From contig OZ024852.1 of NCBI GenBank assembly GCA_964017145.1, positions 2,853,945-2,917,944 on the forward strand: a stretch of DNA of 64,000 bases. The letters run 5' to 3'. The position numbers and the translations under genes were made by a program. Below the pieces are notes generated by a model that was not told the DNA's origin, did not search any database, and saw nothing but the letters and a program-made list of their open reading frames with translations. This DNA comes from Agrocybe praecox (Eukaryota; Basidiomycota; Agaricomycetes; Agaricales; Agrocybaceae). Below are positions 47,535 to 58,829 of this stretch, in pieces. Positions within the stretch are counted from its first letter, which is position 1. Each line of letters starts with the position of its first letter.

Positions 47535-50515
47535 CCGCTCGCACACACGTCTGGGAGTAGTTTTATAGACTCTATATTCCCTCTATCTCCTCTTGCAGGT
47601 TTTCGTGGCTCCACTGGGAACTCAAGCTCGCACACTGGACACGAAGCTTGGCTAGTCGTGCAGGGTTTACGAGATCTATTTTATATCGACCACGTTCGCC
47701 GTTCGGTGCATCCCGCGCGAGCAGCAACTCAGGCCAGATCGCCAATGCTGCCGTCAACATCTGGCTCGCTGAAGGCGTGGACGCTGTCCTCAAATATGAG
47801 GACGACCTTGAATCTTTTCCGCTGCCCGGATCCGAACGGCTCGTTCTTCAATGGCAATTTTGGATACAATTGCGATTTCGACTGCGCCGTCGCCCTAGTC
47901 CAACGCCTCAACATTCCGTGGCACCTCCATCTTCACACTGTCTCCCTTCCCAACAAGAAACACCGCAAGTTCCTACAGCGTTGTCAAATCTTTCTTTCAA
48001 AATTTAGTGGTCACGTATGCTCTCTCCAAGAAGTCGACAAGATCCACGGGTCTCTCTCGTACATATCCATTATTTATCCACATGGACGTTCATACAACAC
48101 TCCTCTGTCCACCTTTGCCTCCTCCTTTTTGTCCGAATTTCAAACACGCAGACCCTCACCTTCTGTCCCATCTTCCATTAGTGGTGGATATCCACCTTGC
48201 AGGTGGTTAGCACTCCTCGCCTTCTCATCCCGAAGGACGATGCGCTCGAAATGGATATTTTTGTCGATGCCAGCACTTCTTGGGAACTTGACATCATCAT
48301 CGGGCGCAGCTGGGCGGCCTTCCAGCTTACCCCTGACTGGAAGATTCCAGGAAGGGATATCTGCTGGGTTGAAACCTTTACTGTCGAGATTGCTATTTAC
48401 TTTTTGAAGCAGATGGGTCTTCAGAACAAACACGTGCTTATCTATTCTGATAACCAAGGGAAAATAAGTGCGGTTGATAAAGGTCACAGCTCAAAATCAT
48501 TTCATCAACCTCTCTATACGTCGAACGTACGCCGTTTCGGCTGCTATGTGCCCCTCGACGAACATATTCTACATTGCGTCGGCGGACAATCCAGTCGATC
48601 CCATCTCCCGAGGGTTTCCTGGCCCCGGAAATCTCAAACTCGACTGCTCCTTTCCTTTCCCCGAAGAACTATCATTCTTGTTTGTCTAATATGTACACCC
48701 CTCCTCTTGACTCTTCTCCTCCCGTAAACACAAGTCCTTATAACTTTCCTATTGCTTATATTCGCGCATCTCGTTCTCCTTGCAGTTATGATGTATCACA
48801 ATTCATAGAATAGTAGGCTCCTCATTTGCCAAACCTTGCAAACACCCCTCCCCTTTGCTTTATTGTTCTATCTCTTCTGAACCTTTTTCTTCCTCGCGCA
48901 TCTCTCTTACTTCTCTTACTTCGGACAACACGTCTCGCATACTTTCTTATAAGCATAATTTTAAATTTAGTCCTAAAGAGACATGTGCGATAAATAAAAC
49001 TGTAAAAAAGAATAAAATTAGGATTTGCGACTCTTTCTCGCCCTTCACAATAAAAAGAAGGTTAAATGAGTAAACTTAAGCTGGATCATGGACTCACCCT
49101 CTCCAGGAGGATTTGGATCGTCTTTAAACAAGTTCCATCATGCTGGCCTAACGGCCTGTACCAGCATCGCAAATTTCGAGCGGATGTATTGCCACATTTT
49201 GCTCAACCTTTGGCCAGGTCCTTCCATGCTCTCTATAGCAAATTCATGGTCGAATCCTTCCGCCAAGATAGCCCTATCCTCAAGATTCTTGACGCTGACG
49301 AAAGGCTGTTGCTCAGACGCTTTCCTGGCCTTGATGCGCGCTAAGTCGAGAATTCATGTGTGGAGTTTACATTTAACATATATCAAGGAGAACATACCGA
49401 ACTAGAAGAGCTTACCTGTGCGAGATTCCGCACGCTCAATATCATTCCTAGCGTAATGCATTGACTAATTTGCGTTGCCTGGCTTTCGTTAGAGTCGAGT
49501 TTTGACAATCTAAAGAGAAGTAAATCGGCAAAAGGTCGTACACCGCAGGATAATCAGCGCAGAAAGCGAACGAAGCGCACATAAAAAGACTCCGTCCCAC
49601 TAGTGAGATAGTAACCTGTGTGGTCCGCTAATGAATGACAGAGCAAAGCGCCAGGGCAAGTCATTACCCATATTGAAGCTGCTAAGCCCATTGCCGCATG
49701 TCTTTGGATACTTGGGATAAGACTGGCGAGCTTGATTAGATAAAATATGCTAAACCCTTTAAATTAAATATTAGAAAGAAATTAATGGTCATGCCATAGA
49801 CAACCACTGGTAAACACCGGCTCGGGTTTGCGCGAATCCTTGGCGTTACTTGCGATCCTCGGCTGGATCGGGAGGTTCCACTGATTAGTAGCTTTTTTTA
49901 AAATAGGCATCTGGCCGTGAGAGAGTCTAAAGGTGGTTGACATAGTTAACACGAGGTGATGACCAAATGACCACATCACTTCGAAACAGCTATGTGCTGC
50001 ACGTCCCACAGAGTATGGATCTATGTTGAGGGTCCCTGAACCAGCTTGGTTAGATGGGCTGTAACTGAAGGAAAGTGGGTTGTAAAACGTCTGACGACGA
50101 AAGAGGACGAGCGACAGTGAAAATAAGATACGATCCACCAGATGGTACTTTGAGGAAAATTCCCTCAAAATCAGAGCAGTCCATCCCCTAAAATTGAAGG
50201 CCCCTGAGCCAGCTCAAACAGATGAGCAATAATTGAAGGAAAGTGGGTTGTAAAACGTTTGGCGACGGACGCAAGACGACGAGCAACAGCGAACATATAC
50301 TTCGTTGTCATTTTAGAGCCAATTGGCCATCCAAGTTCCACTGAGGGCAAGTGGGATGGTGAAAGCTTGCAGAAGCTGTTATGACCCGGTAGTTGACAGT
50401 ACTTTGAGGAAAGTTCCCCCAAAAAGCGAGCAGGAAGAAGGATGTCGTGGTGTAACTTAAGGAAAGGCTCTCGAAGTTAGGTAAGCTGTGTGAGGCCTTT
50501 AACTGGCTGCGTTCG
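47535..50515 (+). mobile_element. Degenerate RT/RNase H retroelement, copy 3
   Basis: Direct copy of the unit; best preserved in RT and RNase H. Readable: LRDLFYIDHV, ANIWLAEG-type segment (here VNIWLAEGV), LKYEDDL, the thumb-like LPNKKHRKFLQRCQIFLS and HVCSLQEVDKIHGSL, then WIFLSMPALL/IFVDASTSWELDIIIG in adjoining frames, QLTPDWKIPGRDICWVETF, LIYSDNQGKISAVDKGHSS and ASADNPVDPISRG. Frameshifts separate these. It ends, like copy 1, with GCGTTCGGACTCCGA right after TTTAACTGG. Its 5' part is missing; it starts inside the GATA-factor fragment. Confidence 0.75.
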
Positions 50516-51003
50516 GACTCCGAAATCCATTTTCTTGATACCGCATTTAGAATCTTTGGACACTACGAATTATGAGTCAGTTGCAAGAGTTGCCCAATCG
50601 TTTATCTGTTTAGTTCTTTCTATGAAAGCTCATTTGTATTGTATTTCTTCATGCACAACTATGCCCTGACCATCGAACATTGATCCCTCATCCATCGCTC
50701 CATGGCCCTTCGTATCCTATTACCAGTGTGTATGTTGGCAACCGCTGAGAGGCACTTCATGGAGCCTGAGGCCTGAAGGATAGTCGACGACTAAAATAAA
50801 TTACTCAATGTCAAGTTTGGCTAAAATTGATATGTCAACGACCAGATCGTATCTTACCTTGTGTACTCGTCTTCATAGCGTTCAGATCGTCAATCGGGGC
50901 GTTACACCGTAAGAGGATGCAAGTGATTGTCGGAAATATCAAAATTGCCTGATCAAGCCGTTTATGTCGTGCAGCTTCCTGACCTGTAAAACATCTTTCT
51001 CTA

Positions 51004-51291
51004 CAGTAGAACCTCTCTTAACCCATACCTGTCGGTGGAAACTTGAAAGCCCGGGCTATGGGTTATGAGAGGTCATGGGTTTGCAGAGGTATACTAAAAA
51101 TAGGTTCAAAATTTCTTTCAAAAAATCGGCGTAAATGCATCGAGAAATACATTATAGATGAGCATTACATAGCCTATACTTCATGGGTTGGATTTCCCTG
51201 CGAACGAACTTGGTGGATCGAAAATGTCATGGGTTATAAGGGGCTATGGGGTTTAAGGAGTATGGGTTATTCAAGATCTCTGGACCGGATT
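51004..51291 (-). mobile_element. Short pogo-like MITE, inverted relative to the one at 52 kb
   Basis: Starts CAGTAGAACCTCTCTTAACC after TA. Its first 105 bp are the complement of 52475-52567, and 51170-51260 is the complement of 52020-52115. The far end (CTCTGGACCGG) is eroded and lacks a TA. CAGT...ACCTCTC ends and a TA target are typical of pogo/Tigger-type Tc1-mariner elements. Confidence 0.55.
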
Positions 51292-51344
51292 TTGCAACTC
51301 CCGAAACTTTTTCACACTGTTTTACGTGACAGGGCATGCGCCTC

Positions 51345-51480
51345 CCTTCGCTCCGGCACCAAGATACAAATAAAATTTGGAGAGCAAAATTATGGCTGGC
51401 AAGAAGGAATTAGAACATAGCCGTTGAGTGTATGTAGCCGTAAAATGGTTCCAAATTTGGTGAGGTAAAATGAAGAGATG
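51345..51480 (-). repeat. Dispersed repeat family R360, partial inverted copy
   Basis: Complement of the 3' end of the repeats at 30.2 and 53.9 kb: CTTCGCTCCGGCACC followed by ATAAAATTTGGAGAGC and, further on, CCAAATTTGGTGAGG. The 5' part is lost. Confidence 0.5.
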
Positions 51481-51640
51481 GAGGACAAGCTAGTCTGATC
51501 ATGCCGGGTCTTCTGATTATACTGTCAATGTCATTCCCTGATAGGTCGGCCTGATCACGCAAAATATACAGTTGATCAGGTAATCTAGATATTTCCGATA
51601 AAAATATTATAAATACCATATTTAGTGGAGATGTCGATCA

Positions 51641-51784
51641 CGAATACACCGAGTAGTGATGTATATTGCACTGCGGGCGCTGATGTGTGTTTGCGTAATA
51701 AATAAACGAACCCGAACATACCGAATAATGATGTAGATGGCACTGCGGGCGCTGATGTCTGTTTGTGCAATAAATAAATACGTA
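51641..51784. repeat. 72-bp tandem duplication
   Basis: Two head-to-tail units, 51641-51712 and 51713-51784, each containing GCACTGCGGGCGCTGATG and ending in AATAAATAAA. They differ at a modest number of positions. No associated gene. Confidence 0.7.
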
Positions 51785-52008
51785 TCAAACAACACATCTT
51801 GGGTTAATTTTTAGCTATTTCTGGCGCGAACAGATAAATACATGCATCAGGGATGCCAAATATAGTGTGGCCGACCTTCTTTTCGTACCTTTGGAGCCGG
51901 ACAATGGGATGGTGGTGTTGTGATCGGGTGGGAGGAAGTAAAGGCGGATCAGTAAGTATTGAATCCGGACATGGGATTTCCTGTCGAAAGCGGACAAAAA
52001 CTGTGATA

Positions 52009-52567
52009 CAGTCGGACCTTTCTTGTGCCATACCCCTCAAACCCCATAACCTCTTATAACCCATGACATTTCCGATCCACCAAGTTGGTTCGCAGGGAAA
52101 TCCAACCCATAACCCATATGCATAAACCCCTCATCACCAATAACCCATACCATTTTCTGGGGGAAACCCCGTAGGTTTTGCATAGAAATTCTTCCCCATC
52201 CCGGTTTACCCGACTGAATTTGGCACAAATTACCTGCACAAGGGGTCTTCTTACCGTATGCGATCATTTTCAGGGCTCCTTTTTCATAAATGGTGCACAT
52301 TTTATGGAGAAAATCTTACGTTTCCAGCACGTGGACATCTTTCAGCAGGGAAATTGTCACAACGCAGCCAGAAATACGATGAATGATACTAATTGAAGTA
52401 TAGGCTACATAATGTTTGTCTATAATGTGTTTTCTCGATACATATACTCTTTTTTCTCGAAAGAAATTTCGAATCTATGTTTGGCAAACCTCTCCAAACC
52501 CATGACCTCTCATAACCCATACCCTGAGCCTTCCACCGAGGGGTATTGCCCAAGAGAGGTCCGACTG
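52009..52567 (+). mobile_element. pogo-like MITE, 559 bp, TA target duplication
   Basis: Left end CAGTCGGACCTTTCTTGTGC, right end complement CAGTCGGACCTCTCTTGGGC, flanked by TA at 52007-52008 and 52568-52569. The inverted repeats share about 30 bp with two or three mismatches. No transposase. Terminal sequence and TA duplication match pogo/Tigger-type Tc1-mariner MITEs. Confidence 0.75.
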
Positions 52568-52569
52568 TA

Positions 52570-53540
52570 TCCTGAGTTCGAAAATCTGTGCTGATCTGTG
52601 CTGGTCAGATATCCACACTTATGACTTATACTTCTTTATCGCGAACCCTGTTGCCAAACTACTGAGTCACCTCCGACTTCACCCATACTCCATCGTCAAG
52701 TTGATATGGACGCGCGAGCTGCGCATCTAACACTACCGTCAAACAAGACCAATATTTTACATAAGGTGGCCCAAGTTATTGTTAATTTTTGCCCTTGTAG
52801 TTGCCTTCTGCTTCTCCCCTCCCTCCATCACTATCACCCCCGCAAACCTCCCCTCATATTTATGCTGCTTGTTTACGGCGCCCCTCTCGAGCACGTTGCG
52901 TGCGCACTATGTTATCTCCAACTCATCTATTGAATTTAGCAAAAACTCTATGCAGGTTTCGTGGCTGGAAAATGGCAGAAATGGGCCAGCTTGAAGATAA
53001 GTATATGTACTGTGACACCGTCTGAACGTAAAATTACCACGCGTTATGCGGATACCATTGCACGAATCTAAGTGCATCTCTTATTGCTATGGCGGCTAAT
53101 AAAGACAAAAGGGCCCTCCCCTTCATCTTAGACCGCATATACTCACGCCGGAAGCTTTCTTGATCCTATATGTGAGCTTCCTGTTAGTATGCGCTCACCA
53201 ATTTGAATTTTTGTTAGTATTGCTATGCAGTGTTCTTGACACGCCCGTTCGAGATAATCGTCACCTCCTGGAGGGCTGCCGTTGTAAGTTTTCTTATTCC
53301 ATCATACCACACCTCTACATTGCTTTTGCTAAGTCAGAATACTCCTAGGGGCAGAACGGACGGTGTGCTGTGTCAGTATTTGGCTGTGCCTTATGCTCTG
53401 GCCGGAACCTTCTATTTTTTTAAGTAGAGATCTGTAATTTGTATGTAAAATAGAGAAAATGTACATAATTTACCAGAAAATAACAGAAAATAACAGACTG
53501 AGCCTGGAATATGCCGTAGTTATCAAATCTCAGAAATACA
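52570..53540. other. Stretch without a supportable gene
   Basis: A start at 52706 (MDARAAHLTLPSNKT) with following hydrophobic phrases in two frames (PLIFMLLVYGAPLEHVACAL) could be a decayed or intron-split small gene. I could not join the pieces or match a family. Confidence 0.25.
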
Positions 53541-53541
53541 C

Positions 53542-53907
53542 GAATTACTATACTATTGAGCAAATTCCCAATTTCGTGTGTACATGTCTGTTTTTACACC
53601 TCTTTTGGTAAATCTTATTGTTCTTTTCACTCATTTTCTCATTCTGATGACGTATTTTTTATCGCTCTCGCCATATTCCATCCTTTGTCCTCCATCTCTA
53701 CATTTTGCCCCACCAAATTTGGAACTATTTTATAGATATTATCATGCTTTTTCAGTGTTGTCTTCCGAGTTTTTTCCTTTGATTTTGTTATTATTTTGAT
53801 GCCTACACTTTACGGCTATGCTCTAATTCCTCCTTGCCATGATTTTGCTCTCTAAATTTTATTTGTTTTTTTGGTGCCGGAGCGAAGCGAGGCTCATGCC
53901 TTGTTAC
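53542..53907 (+). repeat. Dispersed repeat family R360, copy 2
   Basis: Starts ATTACTATACTATTGAGCAA and ends GGTGCCGGAGCGAAGCGAGG; nearly the full length matches 29930-30290. Here it is not inside an hAT-like element, which shows the repeat moves or spreads on its own. Confidence 0.65.
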
Positions 53908-54379
53908 ACACATATTCTCTATTTGTAAAATGAACAAAATCTGGGATACAGGTAATCCCCGATATTCCTCGTGGTCGGGTTTACTGGGATTGAATTTGTG
54001 AGCTGTATCTAATCTAGATTCCCCGGCTACACCGTTAATAGTAGAAGAAATCAACAGAAGACATGTACTTTGATATATTTTTGTTCGGTAAACAAATATC
54101 GGCGCCAGCAATGTATAGTCAACGTGTGTCAATCAATCTCGAGAAACTATGTTGAACACAAAACCTGGCAAGTACATAGCATTCTCATTTGATTCTTATT
54201 ACATCCGTGGGATATGCCCTAAAGCAGATGCGAAGCCGGAATCTGTTCCGAACGAGCCCAGTAATTCCCCGTGACCACAGGTTTGTCTTCCAATTCGAAT
54301 AACTATTTTGACTTGTCGCAGTATCTTCTTTCCATGTTGGGTGAGTAGCTGCTGCCCTTACCTTTCTAACCATGTCCAC

Positions 54380-55510
54380 TGAAGTACTGACCACCTAACA
54401 CGCGATCCAGGTCATCCACGTCTTGAATAGGTTCCACTGATGTTTCGAGTTCATCATGATTGGCCAAAAATCCCTGATCACTGACGGACCAAATTGAGAC
54501 GTCAGATTGACGTTGGAAACTCTCTTACCAACCAAGGTACGCCATTCTCCTATACGATCCATCATAACGACACCAAATTTGACGGCCGCTTTTCGAATAA
54601 CAGGTTGTGTATAGTCTAGCACTGTACGTGGATCATAGCGACAGAAAGCAACTGGCGTTGGTGCTAAGAAATTGAAGCTCTCTTTTTCTAAATTTATTTA
54701 ATTTATTTTTTGGTGGAGCTTTGAAGAAAAACGCGACAGTCAACATATTGTTGTCCTCGCGCTTTGGCGTACTATACACTTACGAAGTTCACACTTCGTT
54801 TCGCTCGGAGCTTTCCACACCGGGGTAATGCCTTTATTATATCGGCAAGAAATTGAAGCTCTCGATGTGTATATGTTCATTGTTCACCAGCACTCACCAT
54901 CTCTGCAGCTTCTTTACAAGGTAGAATTCCCACAACTGTTGAAGAGTGTCCACTATCATAGGGTCGAACAATTTTCTTGTTTCGAAAATGTTGCGGTGAG
55001 ATAGCGCATAAGTATTATATTATGTCTATCCTCACTGATACATTGCCTGCATAGCTAGAGGTGTTTTGTCTTGTTTGGAAACATTGACAAGTATCGCAAA
55101 TTTGAGGTCGTGGTATGTGTTTATCGGATAGTGAATTAGTTAGATCACTATTGACACATTGGGACGATCAGTTCGACCGTAGCCGATTTTAGGGAATTGG
55201 AGCTTGTGCAGTAGGTCTTTTGGATATTCGTGCAGGCAACGTTGACAGGAGTTCCTTTATTAGGTAAAAATGTTCTGAGTGTACCCAACTCGCCATACTT
55301 CTTTCGAAACTTTGAACCCCGATGGGATCGACGAGCCCCGTCTATGACAACAGAAAGTATACCTTTTGTGAATTCCCGATCACGTAGTACACTTGCTATG
55401 AAACGTTTGACTTGACTGATGCTCTGAAACATTTGCAAGCTATAGGAAATGCTATGCGCAAAGTCAACATCAAAATCTCTGCGACCCGAGAAATTGTATC
55501 CGAACACGCA
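54380..55510 (-). CDS. Unidentified multi-exon gene (possibly intact)
   Basis: Minus-strand coding-looking segments in order: 55507-55148 (MFGYNFSGRRDFDVDF start, IDGARRSHRGSKFRKKYGEL), about 55110-55035 (HDLKFAILVNVSKQDKTPLA), about 54985-54895 (RKLFDPMIVDTLQQLWEFYL), 54640-54530 (YTQPVIRKAAVKFGVVMMDR then IGEWRTLV with a GTAAGA donor), and 54510-54410 (LTSQFGPSVIRDFWPIMMNS). Junctions look like short introns, but I could not make every join keep frame. I recognise no family. A SINE-like insert sits in the gap between the third and fourth segments, probably inside an intron. Exon limits are approximate; it may be a decaying gene. Confidence 0.4.
54666..54863 (-). mobile_element. SINE-like retroposon, 164 bp, with 17-bp target duplication
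   Basis: Direct repeats AAGAAATTGAAGCTCTC at 54666-54682 and 54847-54863 enclose 54683-54846. Read on the minus strand the insert ends in an A/T-rich tail (AAATAAATTAAATAAATTTA then AAAAA) just before the duplication, as retroposed short RNAs do. Length, tail and duplication fit a SINE or other retroposed small RNA. No clear pol III A and B boxes were recognised. Confidence 0.65.
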
Positions 55511-56017
55511 CGTTGAGAGACACGGTAAGCAAAGCTACAACTTCAGCCAACGACTGTGTCAACTAAATTGATGATATCGATCCAATAGAGTTGCGGTCGC
55601 ACACAGAAAGAAGAAAGAAGAATTCAGCCGTACGACAAAGATTGTCCGCGCGTGGAGCTAATGAAGCTAATGCAGAGCATCATGTAATGAACTCTTTGGA
55701 AATCGAGGAGATCAGAACGGGAAGTCTCTAGAGGTGAGTGTGGAGGAGAATTAGAATTAGAACAAGCACATAACTGAGCTCACTTTAACTTAAACGTTCT
55801 CCAGGATAGTAAATTACTGACAGCACGTCAAAAATCGAACATGCAATTGAGATCGACTCTGCACGAACATGAATATTAATTCTATATTTTTTTTACTGCC
55901 ACACAAATCGTAGGAAAGATCAATGAAAAGAAATAATGGAAAATACAAGTAGAAAATCGATACGTCCGTCATCACCCCCATCGCGTTTTGCCTCGTCTAA
56001 TAAATTATTTGGCTGGT

Positions 56018-57221
56018 CTAGCAAAGAGATTGGGACGGGATGGACTCCTGTACGAAGGACGATAGTGCTGTAATTTGGATGTGGAAGTCTTCATTATCTT
56101 GACCCCCATGTCGACGATTATAGGCCGCAATCCAATCACGGAAGCCAACTTCGTCGCTGTAACTGTCTATAGTGTTTTTTGTCCAGAGAAACGCGGCAAA
56201 ACCCATCAAAAAGACAAGCCATATGATTGCAGTCACCGCGTTTGATGCAGTCTTAAGAAACGGTTCATGATCTTCCGAATGTACCCCAATGGTCGACAGG
56301 AAGATTACGACGATTGTAGAAAAGGCCGCCCTGGAAATGGATTTTAGCCCAAATTCGACTCGCCAGAATTATTCTTACCAAGTTAGATAAACGCATGGAA
56401 GTGAGAGCATGATCCACTCATTCCATAATATCCCATGTCGTATCCTTGGACTCATGACCTAATTACCGATTTTTTGTTATTAGGTGTTCGGATTGAGGTA
56501 AAGCAAACGTACCATTCTCCACATCCACATATGTTCAGGGCCATCCATCGCTTTCTCGAGGCCAAACCACAATTTCCACGACAACACAGCCGCTACAATA
56601 GTCATTATCACACTCAGCAGCAACAAACGTCCGTATAGCGGGAGGTTCTGCATTCTGCTGCCTGGGTAGTATTGCAGAAATGATATGACAACACCGAATC
56701 CGCTAATTAACAAGCGTCATCGACAAATCAATTCCATCTAGAGTAGCAGCTACTCACCCTAAGGAGGGGATGCAAACCTTATTCAATATGAACTTATTTT
56801 CCTCCCTGATCTTCGCCGCGAACTTTCTCCATGTTATGAGAGGCTCCTGATGTCTCGAGTTTCGTTGCCCATCTGGTCCATATGCGTCCAGCATCATAGC
56901 TCGTAGATGATCATCGGACAAGTCGATTGTTCGAAACTCTACTTCAAAGCGAGCATACCATGTAGTGGGTGCGCCCAAAAATAATATGCTAGCTGAGAAG
57001 GCCTGAGACCAGGTCCCATGATGGCGACCTCCTGGGACAGGATTTTCCAGGAGATGCGCGCAGAATAACACAGCCAGGTAACTCCTCAACGTCATGGAGA
57101 CATATAACAGACACCTCGCCAGTACAGATCTGTGAGGTCTTCTGCTCTGGAGCTGTACTTCTGGTTCCAGATCGACCACTGGTGGAGGCGCTGAAGAAGC
57201 AACAAGGGTGTTGGAAAACAT
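56018..57221 (-). CDS. Membrane protein, family member D (WNxWxML core)
   Basis: Exons 57221-56758, 56702-56513, 56458-56379 and 56330-56018 join to 348 residues; intron phases 2/0/2, exon 3 80 bp, the same as member C. The first exon has hydrophobic helices (SVLARCLLYVSMTLRSYLAV) and a soluble part ending PLITWRKFAAKIREENKF. Then come LLLLSVIMTIVAAVLSW, PEHMWMWRM, RIRHGILWNEWIMLSLP, FSTIVVIFLSTIGV and AIIWLVFLMGFAAFLW. The block around LWNEWxMLSLPxVYL aligns with C and, more distantly, with A and B. It lacks the long disordered tails of A and B. Function unknown; probably four to six membrane helices. Confidence 0.8.
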
Positions 57222-58820
57222 TCTCGACTGCTCTTTGGGATGTGTGAGACCAAGGAGGCTCGAATGTCGGTGGTTTAAGTACGGTAGAGGATGTCATTGG
57301 AACTAGACGCATGCTACAATATATCGCGGGCACTATTCTTGAAACCGAGTGTGGGCGTCAGGAACTGCGGCTGTCTATTCTTGGTGACCTTGCTTTATTA
57401 TTGATCATCGCTTTTCAACTCCCTTTTCGATAATACCGAGAAGATTTTGCTCGTTTCGAAGAAACGGAAAGCCGACATTCGTGCGCTGCTCGTTGCGAGT
57501 ACATTTCCCTTGGGTGAGACTTTTATTGTGCCAGTCTTTAGAGTCAGAGAGGCAGCAAATTGTGGGATGGGGCCGGTTCCGATTCGAAAGCTCATATCAG
57601 CATCCATCGCGCGTGTGATGCGTCATGCTGAAAGCTTTCGTGAACCTAAGAGCTGTTAGTGAGGCTCTCCGGCTGTGAAGATGTGCTAGAACCCAGTCCA
57701 GGAATGGTGATTTGATGAGAACGTGTATTCTGGCAGTTGCCAAAGACAGGTTGAATTTCCTAAGTTGGAAACTTGGCGAGAATGGGGTTAGACGAAGTTC
57801 GAGAAACGTATTTGACAAGCATTTGCGTCCTTGTTCTGGTTCTTGTTCTTGTTCTAAAAATTACCAACTTATCGCCAGTTTTGTGTGTCATAGGGCCTGG
57901 GGTTACGGATGCCAAAAGCTATGCTGAGTCTTTGTGCGAATAGGCGACTGTATATGGCTTGCAATTAGCAATTAGAAGCCTCGTGCAAGACGGTAATATA
58001 TTTTCATAATTTGGTGTTTGATAGAAGTGCTTGGAATCGCTTTACTGGAAGTCCGGTACGCACAGGATGTACGCTAGATATGCTTATCGAGTGTTGGATA
58101 TTGGATGATATTGTATGATAGGGATGCCGCAGAGGTTTGTCCAAGTTTTTGCACGGCAGTGCCTTTAAAATTACACTCGAAAAAAACGCATGAGCAGTAT
58201 AGTCGCTGGAGTCGTTGACAGTGGAAGCATTACAATAGCGTAGTCTTCTTGGGACGTGGGATGTGAGATATGTCTTGCAAAAGGCAGGATAGAGCGTCTG
58301 TAGTTCATGGGTAGACTTAAGAGCCAATGTAATTATTCTCGTCGTTATCCACATGTTTAACGCTCTTCGCGTATATCCCTGTCTAAAGGGATTGATTGCA
58401 ATTGTTGGGAAATGTACAAATTGAGTCGACAGAGTAGACGAGGATATATGTTTTGTAGTAGTACAATGACTCTGTCGGACGGGATGGCAATGGAGACATC
58501 GCAGAGAGGCGGAAAAATATGATCCCTGGGAATCATAATCATTGCGGCGTAAAGAACCGAAGTACGACTTGGGAGAATCTTTTGACGATGTCTCCTAAAC
58601 ATTCGTGCATCCTCCGCCATTCTGGTAGAGTCCATGTAATGGAGGGGAAGGCAAATGGATTTCCCCGCTCGAACGGCCTTAAACCGCTTTGTCCATCTTG
58701 TGAGTGAAGCATGTAAAGGTGCTCCATCCGTTCAATAAGACTGATAACTCGAGACGAAGGTAAGGACGCCCGCGTCGTCCCCGAGATAGGAATGGAGGGG
58801 GTTGACTCCATGGTTGGTAA
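57222..58820. other. Stretch without a convincing gene
   Basis: Several open frames of 70-116 codons on the minus strand (58004-58354, 58357-58635) but no recognisable domain. Promoter of member D and possibly the 3' end of the doubtful gene to the right. Confidence 0.3.
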
Positions 58821-58829
58821 GGCTATTGA

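Noticed and set aside
52706..52933. Cyclin-like protein (phrase APLEHVACALCYLQLIY)
   Set aside because: The resemblance is limited to one helix; surrounding segments do not continue the cyclin fold in any frame and no splice model supports it.
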